A stretch of 64,000 nucleotides of DNA. Origin: Deltaproteobacteria bacterium (GTDB lineage Bacteria; Desulfobacterota; Desulfobacteria; Desulfobacterales; Desulfatirhabdiaceae). The DNA lies in contig JACRBZ010000061.1 in NCBI GenBank assembly GCA_016219185.1, positions 1 to 64,000 of the forward strand, written 5' to 3'. The position numbers and the translations under genes are program-made. Shown here in pieces: positions 7,845 through 17,337 of this stretch (the stretch's first letter is position 1; each line of letters opens with the position of its first letter). The notes beneath the pieces were generated by a model that was not told where the DNA came from, searched no databases, and was given only the letters and a program-made list of their open reading frames with translations.

Positions 7845-9584
7845 ATGCTCCCAAAATATCACTCCATTGAGAAGATAAACATAAGCGGACTCTTGGAGAA
7901 AATTGCCGTTTTAGCCATATCCAGCGAAGAATCATCAGTTGATCAGATCCTTTTTGAAGTGTTATCGCTGCTCATGATGCAGGTTGGTGCGGATATCGGA
8001 CAAATCAACCTGCTTCCAACGGGGGGCAGGTCAGAAAAACTTTGCATTATTAAAGATGGCATGCCTTGGCAGAGAAAAGGGTCTACGCTCAACTTTTATG
8101 ATCCTTACCATGGATTTACAGGTATGGTTGTCTCATCCGGAAAGAGTCTTGTCATTGAAAATATCTGGGAGGAAGTTATAGGAGGGCATCCCAATCCGTT
8201 TCTTGAGATTACCTCGACAATGAGCGATGAATATGTAACCGAAATCAAAAAGCCTGTTGCCAGTATAATTATCCTGCCGTTAAAAAGAGGAGTTGATATT
8301 TTCTGCACCATCGAACTCAGCCGCTACCGTCAAAAAAAGCCTTTTTCTTGTAAAGAAAAAGAGTCGCTTGACGATTTTGCCACGAACTACGGCGCGTTGA
8401 TTATGGAATACGTCATAGATATCAGAAACAGAATCGCATTAAACACGGCTCAAAAAAAGCTTCTTCAGATGGCAAGACTGCTCGCCTCGAATAGACCCCT
8501 TGACTATAGAGATATTATTGAACCTTATACCAAATTGTCCGCAGCCGATATTGTAATAGCATTTTTTAAAACAGGCCATATAACTGACGCAAGGTTCCGG
8601 GTAGTGATATGGAATGGCGGAGAAGTCCGGGAGATACTACTTAACGATTTTGTTCCTTCAGGCGGGAGCGTCCTGCGTGATGAGCAAGATTCAGTTTTTC
8701 CCGTAGAAGGAGAAGCCGGCGATAAGCGTATGTGTCGTTTACAGCGCAGGGTTGATCAGTTATCCGATCTCAGCACAGAGGATCGAAATTTTTTGATAGT
8801 TGGCCTCAGCAGGATTAAATCATATGTGATCTATTCTTTACACATGTTAAGCCAGGAATTGGGGGTAATTATCCTTGGCTCTCTGCGACCGGAGTTTTGG
8901 CAGTTTTTGCATATGAATTCTTTTCTATCCTTATATAATTCATTGCTCCGCTCATTTTTGTTAAACGAAAGGATTATTCAGCAATTATCAGATGTCAGCA
9001 ATAAGATTCATAATCCCGGGTTTTATATGCTGGGTGCACTTAAAACAGCTATGATATCGAAAACTGATCCGATCAATTTAAAAGATGATACTGCACTCAA
9101 GTGTTTAGAAGGTATTCACAATCTTTTTGTTGAACTCCATGAACAAGGCAAAATATTAAGATGGCGCAAAAAAAGCATCTATTTTGCGTCGTGGTTGCGT
9201 GCTTTTATTCATCGTAAAATGGCACAACACCCCTATTTTACAATTTCTTTTAACCTAATGGACGATCGCATATCAGAAAAACGCATTTTTGCCAGTGAAG
9301 AACAGTTGGAAACCATCTTTGAAAATCTGTTTTCCAATAGTGTGCGGGCAATAACTGCCTTTCAGGCAAACAAGTCTTCATTTGTCGGCAGAATTGACAT
9401 TATCATTGAGCTGAAGGAAAAGTCCATTGAAGTTATTTTTACGGATAATGGTGAAAAATACAATACTGTTTCAGGCCGGGGAATAAAGCAAATAGAGATG
9501 GAGATGAAATATCTTGAGGGGAGTGTGAACATAAATGAGAAACCCTACCAAACGCATCTTATTTTTCCCATTATAACCAATTAA
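7845..9584 (+). CDS. GAF-domain sensor with degenerate histidine-kinase C-terminus
   Basis: GAF-like N-terminus; KIHNPGFYMLGALK H-box-like segment; ENLFSNSVRAI (N-box-like) and FTDNGEKYNTVSGRGIKQI ATPase-like motifs. Confidence 0.65.
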   Translation: MLPKYHSIEKINISGLLEKIAVLAISSEESSVDQILFEVLSLLMMQVGADIGQINLLPTGGRSEKLCIIKDGMPWQRKGSTLNFYDPYHGFTGMVVSSGKSLVIENIWEEVIGGHPNPFLEITSTMSDEYVTEIKKPVASIIILPLKRGVDIFCTIELSRYRQKKPFSCKEKESLDDFATNYGALIMEYVIDIRNRIALNTAQKKLLQMARLLASNRPLDYRDIIEPYTKLSAADIVIAFFKTGHITDARFRVVIWNGGEVREILLNDFVPSGGSVLRDEQDSVFPVEGEAGDKRMCRLQRRVDQLSDLSTEDRNFLIVGLSRIKSYVIYSLHMLSQELGVIILGSLRPEFWQFLHMNSFLSLYNSLLRSFLLNERIIQQLSDVSNKIHNPGFYMLGALKTAMISKTDPINLKDDTALKCLEGIHNLFVELHEQGKILRWRKKSIYFASWLRAFIHRKMAQHPYFTISFNLMDDRISEKRIFASEEQLETIFENLFSNSVRAITAFQANKSSFVGRIDIIIELKEKSIEVIFTDNGEKYNTVSGRGIKQIEMEMKYLEGSVNINEKPYQTHLIFPIITN

Positions 9585-9598
9585 AAAAGGAGATCATT

Positions 9599-10102
9599 AT
9601 GAACGCAAAAATATTATTCCTTGATGACATATTTAGTCCTCTTTTCAGGAAACAATTCCCTCTGGATCAACTTGTATGGGACGATAATTGGATAGCATCT
9701 CTGGAGCAGGGACTTGGTGATTCTGAAACAAAAACCGGGGTCCGCCTTGAGCTTATTAAAAGTGGTGATATTGATTCATGTCAGGAACTTATTAAAAAAG
9801 AAAAACCGGACCTGGTACTGCTTGATCTTTTTTGGCCGGAAGATGCGAAGCGAAAATACGGAGATCGCTTTCGCGCTACGGATATCTCCATTGACTCTGT
9901 AAAAGGAATCCGGGAGTTTTTCCCTGACATACCGATAATATGCTATACGATGCACCCGGAACGTGAATTGATGGAAAGGGCTTATGCAGCAGGCGCTACA
10001 ATTTTTTTGGAAAAAGTAGCGATGGCCATGCAAGAAATCCAAGGTCCTTTAAAGTATATTATTTATTATCTTCTGCGGCAGATGCAAAGTAAAGTTGAAT
10101 AG
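9599..10102 (+). CDS. Stand-alone response-regulator receiver domain protein
   Basis: LFLDDIF, PDLVLLDLFWPED, IPIICYTMH, AAGATIFLEK; no output domain. Confidence 0.7.
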   Translation: MNAKILFLDDIFSPLFRKQFPLDQLVWDDNWIASLEQGLGDSETKTGVRLELIKSGDIDSCQELIKKEKPDLVLLDLFWPEDAKRKYGDRFRATDISIDSVKGIREFFPDIPIICYTMHPERELMERAYAAGATIFLEKVAMAMQEIQGPLKYIIYYLLRQMQSKVE

Positions 10103-10186
10103 AAAAGAAAAATTTCAGCAAGGGCTAACATTAATTTATTCTGATCAATTGTCATCCTGTTTGATATGTAATAATTCGGAGAAAAA

Positions 10187-11329
10187 ATGAAACGGAAAAT
10201 TTATAAAAAAGAACACGACATGTTTAGAACATCATTCAGATCGTATTTGAAAGACAATATTATTCCATTTTATGACGAATGGGAAGACGCCGGCGTCATC
10301 CCCAGGGAAGTCTGGCTGGAAGCCGGAAAAAACGATTTTTTGTGCCCCTCAGTGGAAGAAAAATACGGCGGCGCAGGCGCTGATTTCCTGTATTCCGCCA
10401 TTATTGCTGAAGAACTGAACTATCACGGTTTAAGCAGCCTGTTTTGGCCGCTCCACAGTGATATCGTATTCCCATATATTGAACTGTACGCCAATGAAGA
10501 CCAGAAGAAAAAATGGGTCCCCGGGTGTATCTCCGGCGAAACTATTCTTGCACTCGCCATGACAGAACCGGATGCGGGATCTGACTTGGCAAGTCTTTCC
10601 ACGTCTGCCGTCAGAGACGGCAATCATTATATTGTTAACGGGTCAAAAATATTTATCAGCAACGGACAACTGGCGGACTTATGTATCGTGGCGGTTCGGA
10701 CCTCGGAAACTAAAAAACCTCACGAAGGGGTCAGCCTCCTGGTGATTGAGTCAGACAGAAAAGGCTATCGAAAAGGTGCTAACCTGAAAAAGATCGGGTT
10801 GCGCGCCCAGGATACGTCTGAGATTTTTTTTGATGACTGCCGGGTTCCAGTTGAGAATCTGCTGGGCAGGGAGGGCGAAGGTTTCAAATACCTGATGCAT
10901 AATCTTCAGCAAGAACGTCTGATAGTTGCCATCGGTGCGTATGCCGCATCCGAGGGTGCTTTAGATATAACATTAGATTATGTCAAAAACAGAAAGCTGT
11001 TTGGGAAAACTCTGGGAAAGTTTCAGAATACCCGATTTACACTGGCTGAGGTTGCCACAAAAGTGCAACTGGCCAGATCGTTCTTAGACGACATAATCCC
11101 GAGACATATGGCTGGAGAAGATGTGGTCAAAGAAGTCAGCATGGCAAAATACTGGTTGACCGAGATGCAGTTTGAAGCAGCAGACAAATGCCTGCAAATG
11201 TTTGGGGGCTACGGATATATGAGGGAATACCTGATCTCTCGTCTATTTGTGGATGCCCGGGTACAGCGCATTTATGGCGGTGCGAATGAAGTGCTAAAAG
11301 AAGTGATCGCCAAAAGGTTAAACATCTAA
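10187..11329 (+). CDS. Acyl-CoA dehydrogenase
   Basis: MTEPDAGSDLASL, GLRAQDTSEIFFDDCRVP, QMFGGYGYMREY, RIYGGANEV. Confidence 0.93.
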   Translation: MKRKIYKKEHDMFRTSFRSYLKDNIIPFYDEWEDAGVIPREVWLEAGKNDFLCPSVEEKYGGAGADFLYSAIIAEELNYHGLSSLFWPLHSDIVFPYIELYANEDQKKKWVPGCISGETILALAMTEPDAGSDLASLSTSAVRDGNHYIVNGSKIFISNGQLADLCIVAVRTSETKKPHEGVSLLVIESDRKGYRKGANLKKIGLRAQDTSEIFFDDCRVPVENLLGREGEGFKYLMHNLQQERLIVAIGAYAASEGALDITLDYVKNRKLFGKTLGKFQNTRFTLAEVATKVQLARSFLDDIIPRHMAGEDVVKEVSMAKYWLTEMQFEAADKCLQMFGGYGYMREYLISRLFVDARVQRIYGGANEVLKEVIAKRLNI

Positions 11330-11391
11330 TAGGGGATCAGAATTATCCGGTTAGGAAATTGCGTCTATTCTTCCGATTCCGGGATGGCGTT

Positions 11392-11562
11392 TTTTACGGA
11401 TCAGGAACCGTTCAACGGCAATATGGCACTGGTTTCCCAGAGTGGTTTCAGGCAGTCATTCTCTATCAACTGATCCGCGCACAAGGGATCCTCTTCAAAA
11501 AGATGGTTAGCTCCGTCAATGAAGCGGATCTCGATTGTGCTGGATATCACGATTACTTCTAA
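11392..11562 (+). pseudogene. Frameshifted remnant of an NDP-forming acyl-CoA synthetase (CoA-binding subunit type)
   Basis: Frame a: FFTDQEPFNGNMALVSQSGFRQSFSIN*; frame b: ILYQLIRAQGILFKKMVSSVNEADLDCAGYHDYF*; resembles GxVAxxSQSG...GIgFSKxVSxGNEADLD. Confidence 0.6.
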
Positions 11563-11750
11563 ATCGAATGTGTCGGACAAAATAACATTTAAACAGCCAA
11601 TTTGTCCGAAACCTGTTCTGTCTCCTATATACTCTTCCTTTCCTGTCATTAGTGCATTTAAAAACAAATTAAAGCGCGTATTCAACCAAGGTGATCATAT
11701 ATATTGCTTCTACTTCTCTCATGAACTGAGTCAGAAATTTCGCATTCTGA

Positions 11751-11766
11751 TGGCACAATTCTTGTA
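11751..11766 (+). promoter_or_regulatory. Possible sigma-54-type promoter (near-consensus)
   Basis: TGGCACAATTCTTGTA: GG-N10-GT instead of GG-N10-GC; about 170 nt upstream of the acyl-CoA dehydrogenase start. Confidence 0.3.
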
Positions 11767-11937
11767 TTGGTTAAACAATCTGTGAAGAAGCATTCTTTGG
11801 ACAATATGATGAAGTCATTAAGAATCGTAGAAGCATTACGATCTTTTTGAACCGAAGCAACGGGAAGCTTCTCAGTACCGTTGCACACATCAACAACTGA
11901 AAACCGCCACGAATTAAAGAAAAGGATTAATAGACAA

Positions 11938-13785
11938 ATGGCACAACTTATTGCAGACCGACGCGATGTTGATTTTGTACTTTTTGAGCAAATGGATATC
12001 GAAAAACTTGCGCAGTCGAAACAATTTAATGAATTTAATAAAAAGACCGTCACCATGACTGTTACCGAGGCACGAACCTTTGCTATCAAAGAGATACTTC
12101 CCACCAACGCCGAAGGCGATCGGGAAGGTTGCGTCTTTGAAGACGGAAAGGTAAAAGTCCCCGCCTCCTTTATTAGAATTTTCAGGCTTCTTGGTGAAGG
12201 GGGATGGATCGCAACCATTGATGATCCTGCTGTTGGAGGGCAGGGAATGCCGACTGTTGTTGCCAATGCCTGTGCTGAGTATTTTCACGGGGCAAACTGC
12301 GCTTTCATGATTTATCCGGGTATAGCTCACGGAGCCGGCAAGTTGATTGAAACATTTGGTACTGAGAAACAGAAAATGCTTTTTCTTGAAAAAATGTATT
12401 CCGGCAAATGGGGAGGCTCGATGTTTTTAACGGAACCCCAGGCTGGATCGGATGTGGGCGCCCTGACCACCTCTGCTGTAGAGAATCCGGATGGTACATA
12501 TACCATCACCGGCAATAAAATATTTATTACCGGAGCGGAACAGAACCTTACCGAAAACATCGTTCATCCTGTGTTAGCGCGGATTGAGGGTGCGCCCAAC
12601 GGCACCAAGGGAATATCCCTTTTCATCGTACCCAAAATATGGGTCAATGATGATGGAAGCCTTGGTGATTTAAACGATGTTCGGTGTGACGGAATTGAAG
12701 AAAAATTAGGAATTCATGGCAGCGCCACGTGCTCCGTGACTCTGGGGGCGTCCGGAAAATGCAGAGGCCTCCTCCTGGGCGAGAAGAATAAGGGCATGCG
12801 GGCCATGTTTCATATGATGAATGAAGCTCGTTTATTAGTGGGTATGCAGGGACTTGCGCTGGCCAGTAGTTCCTACCTGTATGCTGTTGAGTATGCAAAG
12901 CAGCGATTGCAGGGAAAGCATCTTCTGAAAATGGCAGATCCGGGGGCTCCCCAGGTCCCCATTATCAATCATCCGGACATACGTCGGATGCTGATATGGA
13001 TGAAAGCTCATGTGTCAGGGATGCGCAGTTTAAACTATTATGTGGGGCTCTGCTTCGATAAAGTTCAGACAGCTGAAAATGATGCAGATAAATCCATCTG
13101 GCAGGGGTTGATTGAGTTGTTGACTCCGATCGTTAAGGCATACTGTGCTGACAAATCTTTTGAAGTTTGTACACATGCTATCCAGGTTTATGGTGGATAC
13201 GGTTATACACGGGAATATCCTGTCGAACAGCTCCTGAGAGATTCAAAAATATGCAGTATTTACGAAGGGAGCAACGGTATTCAGGCCATGGATCTTCTGG
13301 CAAGAAAGCTCGGAATGGCAAACGGTAAAATCTTTACGAACCTTCTATCTGAGATCAAAATAATCACATCTCAGGCTAAGAATATAAATGATTTAGTGCC
13401 AGTCGCGGCTGAGGTTGAAACGGCCGTTGATCGGTTGGCTGAATGCGCGCTGTTTCTCGGACAAAAAGCCATGTCAGACAAAGTTCTTACTGCATTTGCT
13501 TTTGCTTATCCATTTTTAGAGATTATGGGAGATATAGTTCTTTCATGGATGCTTCTGTGGAGAGCGGTGGTGGCTTTTCCCAAACTTCAAAAATGTCTGG
13601 CAAACGCTGATGAAGAAAAAAAAGGCGATATTATCCGGGAAAACAGTGAAGCAGCTTTTTACGATGGTCAAATCCGATTGGCTAGATACTTTGCCTTTTC
13701 GGTACTCCCTCTTTCCATGGGTAAAATGCAGAATATAAAGCATTTTGATGAATCTACAGTAGAGATGACGGAAGCGTCTTTTTAG
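11938..13785 (+). CDS. Acyl-CoA dehydrogenase, large (FadE/DUF-C-terminal type)
   Basis: MFLTEPQAGSDVGAL, VYGGYGYTREYPVEQLLRDSKICSIYEGSNGIQAMDLLARKL; ATG 11938 favoured over the TTG at 11881. Confidence 0.9.
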   Translation: MAQLIADRRDVDFVLFEQMDIEKLAQSKQFNEFNKKTVTMTVTEARTFAIKEILPTNAEGDREGCVFEDGKVKVPASFIRIFRLLGEGGWIATIDDPAVGGQGMPTVVANACAEYFHGANCAFMIYPGIAHGAGKLIETFGTEKQKMLFLEKMYSGKWGGSMFLTEPQAGSDVGALTTSAVENPDGTYTITGNKIFITGAEQNLTENIVHPVLARIEGAPNGTKGISLFIVPKIWVNDDGSLGDLNDVRCDGIEEKLGIHGSATCSVTLGASGKCRGLLLGEKNKGMRAMFHMMNEARLLVGMQGLALASSSYLYAVEYAKQRLQGKHLLKMADPGAPQVPIINHPDIRRMLIWMKAHVSGMRSLNYYVGLCFDKVQTAENDADKSIWQGLIELLTPIVKAYCADKSFEVCTHAIQVYGGYGYTREYPVEQLLRDSKICSIYEGSNGIQAMDLLARKLGMANGKIFTNLLSEIKIITSQAKNINDLVPVAAEVETAVDRLAECALFLGQKAMSDKVLTAFAFAYPFLEIMGDIVLSWMLLWRAVVAFPKLQKCLANADEEKKGDIIRENSEAAFYDGQIRLARYFAFSVLPLSMGKMQNIKHFDESTVEMTEASF

Positions 13786-13890
13786 CAGTTTAATAAAATG
13801 AACACCAATAAAAAGTATAATCGAGAAAGCTAGTTAACTGTCGATTATAAGCGCATAAGGATAGAACGATAAATTAATAGGAAGCTGCAA

Positions 13891-14163
13891 ATGCCAGTTA
13901 AAATAATAGTTCCAGGGTCGTTAAGACACTGGTTCGACGGAGAAACAGAATATTCTTGCAAGGGAAAGCGAATCCTTGACTGTATTCATCACCTTGATGA
14001 AAGATTCCCGGATGTGAAAGCGCATATAGTTGATTCGCAAGGAAATATATCCAATGTGTTGATTTTCCTTAACGGGGATAACCTTCGAACTCTTGATGGA
14101 CTTTCGACAACGGTTAAAGATGGTGATGAAATCAGTATTATTCCGCTTGCCGCAGGTGGATAA
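13891..14163 (+). CDS. MoaD/ThiS-family ubiquitin-like sulfur carrier protein
   Basis: 90 aa; LNGDNLRTLDGLSTTVKDGDEISIIPLAAGG with C-terminal GG. Confidence 0.85.
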   Translation: MPVKIIVPGSLRHWFDGETEYSCKGKRILDCIHHLDERFPDVKAHIVDSQGNISNVLIFLNGDNLRTLDGLSTTVKDGDEISIIPLAAGG

Positions 14164-14194
14164 ATCTTATCACTCACAGTAAGGCATTGATGCC

Positions 14195-14716
14195 ATGATA
14201 CAGGATAATCCGGAATCAAAATTTATCTTTATATTTCATCCTAAAATTTTGATTGGGAAAAAATATACTGTCCGCAGTGGGCTGGAAATGACTAATGGAG
14301 AAGTGCTTCAATACTGGGGCAAATGGATCGTTTTGGGTGAAAAATCATGGCTGGACGAACTGGCGATAAAGCTTGATTTTTTTGTGGAAGATGAAAAAAT
14401 TCCAGTCATTAAGTATGACAGAGAGCCTTCTGTTAATCTGGGTATAGAAGAATGTGTTATGATGGTTTATTGCGATTGGCGGGACCGGAACCAAATCTGG
14501 CAAATTCTGAGCCGGTTCGGAGTGAAACTCAAAGCCTGGGTAACTGAAAAAGAGACGATGGAGATGTGGCTGCCGGGTGGGCTGCTGCTGGAGCGGTGGA
14601 TTGAATCCAAGAAATTTAATGAGGTCACCCAAAATAAGGTAAGAGAAGATGCACAAGCCCGCCTGGGTTATATTTTTGAGTATCCTGATGAGATATTTGT
14701 CCCGTGGGAGCAGTAA
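14195..14716 (+). CDS. Hypothetical protein
   Basis: 173 aa ORF between MoaD-like and MCP genes, same strand, no recognised family. Confidence 0.6.
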   Translation: MIQDNPESKFIFIFHPKILIGKKYTVRSGLEMTNGEVLQYWGKWIVLGEKSWLDELAIKLDFFVEDEKIPVIKYDREPSVNLGIEECVMMVYCDWRDRNQIWQILSRFGVKLKAWVTEKETMEMWLPGGLLLERWIESKKFNEVTQNKVREDAQARLGYIFEYPDEIFVPWEQ

Positions 14717-14811
14717 AGCAATATCATCCATGATGTGGCTTCAAGACACCGCATACTGTTTTTATATTCTTTTTACCAGCCAATTTAGACTCTATTAAAA
14801 TAGGATTCGCT

Positions 14812-16377
14812 ATGAACTTTTCTTTGACTGATTCTATAGGTAAAAAGATATACACCACCCTCAGCATAGCTCTTTGCGTGACTGTGGTCATCGTTATCGT
14901 GAGTCTGATTTGTTGTAGAGTGCTTGACCGGATAGTGCGTATTGCGAGATCCGAGCGTGACCACTCGGTGAATTATTACCAGGCGACTTCAGCCTTTGAA
15001 GTATTTATTCGGCACAAAGACCAACAATCTTTCGATGAGTTCAAACATCACATGGAAGTAGCCAATAACATTAATGGGATATTTGGGAGCTTGATTGAGA
15101 ATTTAAAACAAAAACCCAAGACCGATCTCGCTAAAGAAATAGAAGATAATTTTCCGGCATTTAATTACGATCAGGCTATGGATTTGGTCGGAATGGTGGG
15201 CATTCTCTCATCAAGGCGTGAGGTTTCTTTCCTGATTGAGACATCACAGAAAGGAAATAAGCAAACCAGTGAATATCTTTTACTGGCTGAAAAGTATCAC
15301 CAAAGCCAGGATTTAGAAGAAAAAGAGGATACCCTTGTCAGAATGGCTAATATAAACAGAATGGTAGTTCAGTTAACCAAAGACTTTTCCGCCGGCGTTA
15401 GTGATCTGGCTGACTGGACCGTCTCACTTGTTGCCAAAGTATTGTTGGGTTTATTCGTGGTGCTGTTTTTCGCTGGGGTTGGTATGGCCATATCAGTTAC
15501 GCGATCTATCACCGTACCGTTAAAAGCTGCTATTGATTTAGGATGTGTCATATCTGAGGGGGATCTCTCGCAGAGGCTTGAATCCACTTCTAAGGATGAG
15601 ACCGGCATTTTGACCCAGGCGCTTAACCGGATCTGTGACCAGATGGGAGAAAGTATCGCTCAGATCACGGCAGCATCTCAGCAGTTGGCCGAAGGGGCAT
15701 CCGAGCAGGCTGCTGCCATGGAAGAGACATCTTCTTCTTTGGAAGAGGTCTCTTCCATGATTAAACAGAACGCAGACAATTCCACCAAGGCCAATAACCT
15801 CATGAAAGACACCAGTCAGATTATCGCCCAGGCCAACAAGTTCATGACCGAATTGATTAAATCCATGGGCGAGATATCCAGGGAGAGCGAGAAGACATCT
15901 GTAATCATCAAGACAATCGATGAGATTGCGTTCCAGACCAACCTGCTGGCGCTCAACGCGGCGGTTGAGGCGGCAAGGGCCGGAGAAGCTGGCGCGGGGT
16001 TTGCAGTTGTGGCTGATGAAGTGAGAAATCTTGCCATGCGATCCGCCGAAGCGGCCAAAAACACGACCAATCTGATCGAAGGTACTGTTAAGAAGGTCAT
16101 GGAAGGTTCCGAGTCGGCAACCCGAACCAATGAATCCTTTTCCAGGGTGGCGGTAAGTTCCGCCAAGGTTGGCGATCTGTTGGGAGATATCGCGATGGCG
16201 TCCACCGAACAAGCAGAGGGAATCGAGCAGATTAACAAGGCCGTATCAGAAATGGATGTAGTGATTCAGCAGAATGCTGCTAATGCAGAGGAGTTGGCGT
16301 CTAGCGTGGCCATGTTCGAGACAATGAGAGTAGACCTGCCGGAAATGCCTCCAAAAGGACGTAGATGTCTATGCTGA
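14812..16377 (+). CDS. Methyl-accepting chemotaxis protein
   Basis: Two TM segments, HAMP, signalling hairpin [37 protein letters not shown]. Confidence 0.95.
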   Translation: MNFSLTDSIGKKIYTTLSIALCVTVVIVIVSLICCRVLDRIVRIARSERDHSVNYYQATSAFEVFIRHKDQQSFDEFKHHMEVANNINGIFGSLIENLKQKPKTDLAKEIEDNFPAFNYDQAMDLVGMVGILSSRREVSFLIETSQKGNKQTSEYLLLAEKYHQSQDLEEKEDTLVRMANINRMVVQLTKDFSAGVSDLADWTVSLVAKVLLGLFVVLFFAGVGMAISVTRSITVPLKAAIDLGCVISEGDLSQRLESTSKDETGILTQALNRICDQMGESIAQITAASQQLAEGASEQAAAMEETSSSLEEVSSMIKQNADNSTKANNLMKDTSQIIAQANKFMTELIKSMGEISRESEKTSVIIKTIDEIAFQTNLLALNAAVEAARAGEAGAGFAVVADEVRNLAMRSAEAAKNTTNLIEGTVKKVMEGSESATRTNESFSRVAVSSAKVGDLLGDIAMASTEQAEGIEQINKAVSEMDVVIQQNAANAEELASSVAMFETMRVDLPEMPPKGRRCLC

Positions 16378-16434
16378 AGGTTGAATCGCAATTAAGCAAA
16401 GTCTGCCGGCAACAAGACTGGGGGGAGCGATATT

Positions 16435-17304
16435 ATGATTGATACAGCAAGGCAGTTGACGGTTCCAGCTATCGACCTCGACTTTTTTGTCTTAAATGAG
16501 GACAGGATCATTCTGGAAAGATTTAAAAAAATGTCCGAAAAGCATCCGGTGAATGTACTGATCACGGGGAATCAGGGATGCGGCAAGTCATCTCTGGTTC
16601 GTCAGTTTGCCAGTATATATAACAGACCGATGGCGACCTTTCAAGTCGGGCTTTTATCCGAGGCCGGCGAATTTTTTGGTCAGCAGCGGCTGAAAGGCGG
16701 TGAAACTTTTTACAAGGAATTTTTATTCCCAAAAGCGATTCAAACACCGGGTTGCGTGATACATCTTGAAGAAATTAACCGCTCAGAGTCGCCACATGCT
16801 TTAAATGAACTTTTTTCTATCTTATCCGAAGCTCGGTGTATCTGGATAGATGAATTGGGATTTGTCCAGGTAGCGCCCAAGGTTATTTTTTTTGCAACCA
16901 TGAACGAGGGGGATGGATTTTCGGGGGCAGATGTCCTTGATGCCGCCCTTAAAGACAGATTTTATCGTATACATCTCGAATATCTTCCTTTGGAAGTGGA
17001 AAAGGAGGTGTTGATCCGAAAAACCGGGATTGATGAAATTCAGGCAAAACAGATTTTAAATATAATTGGACGGATCAGGAATAATGAAAAGGCTGAACTG
17101 AATATCTCAATCCGGCATAGCCTGATGATCGCTGAACTGGTATCTTTGGGCTCGTCCTTGAAAGAGGCGCTGATTTACGGCTTGCAGATATCAAGAGATG
17201 CCCTCGAGTCATTACTTCTGGCGGTGCATGTTGAGACCTGTGAACACGAGCTAAAATCCGGAGCGGGTGTTTATGTCCCCTACCTTCCCGATAGTCAGCT
17301 ATAG
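16435..17304 (+). CDS. MoxR-type AAA+ ATPase, copy 2
   Basis: Walker A GNQGCGKSS, VIHLEEINRSESPHALNELFSIL; clear paralogue of 4276-5124. Confidence 0.85.
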   Translation: MIDTARQLTVPAIDLDFFVLNEDRIILERFKKMSEKHPVNVLITGNQGCGKSSLVRQFASIYNRPMATFQVGLLSEAGEFFGQQRLKGGETFYKEFLFPKAIQTPGCVIHLEEINRSESPHALNELFSILSEARCIWIDELGFVQVAPKVIFFATMNEGDGFSGADVLDAALKDRFYRIHLEYLPLEVEKEVLIRKTGIDEIQAKQILNIIGRIRNNEKAELNISIRHSLMIAELVSLGSSLKEALIYGLQISRDALESLLLAVHVETCEHELKSGAGVYVPYLPDSQL

Positions 17305-17337
17305 GCCAGCGTATGAAAGCAGACAAGAGAGCTTAAA

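Noticed and set aside
15538-16238. Minus-strand 224-aa and 140-aa ORFs
   Set aside because: Shadow ORFs of the conserved MCP signalling domain.
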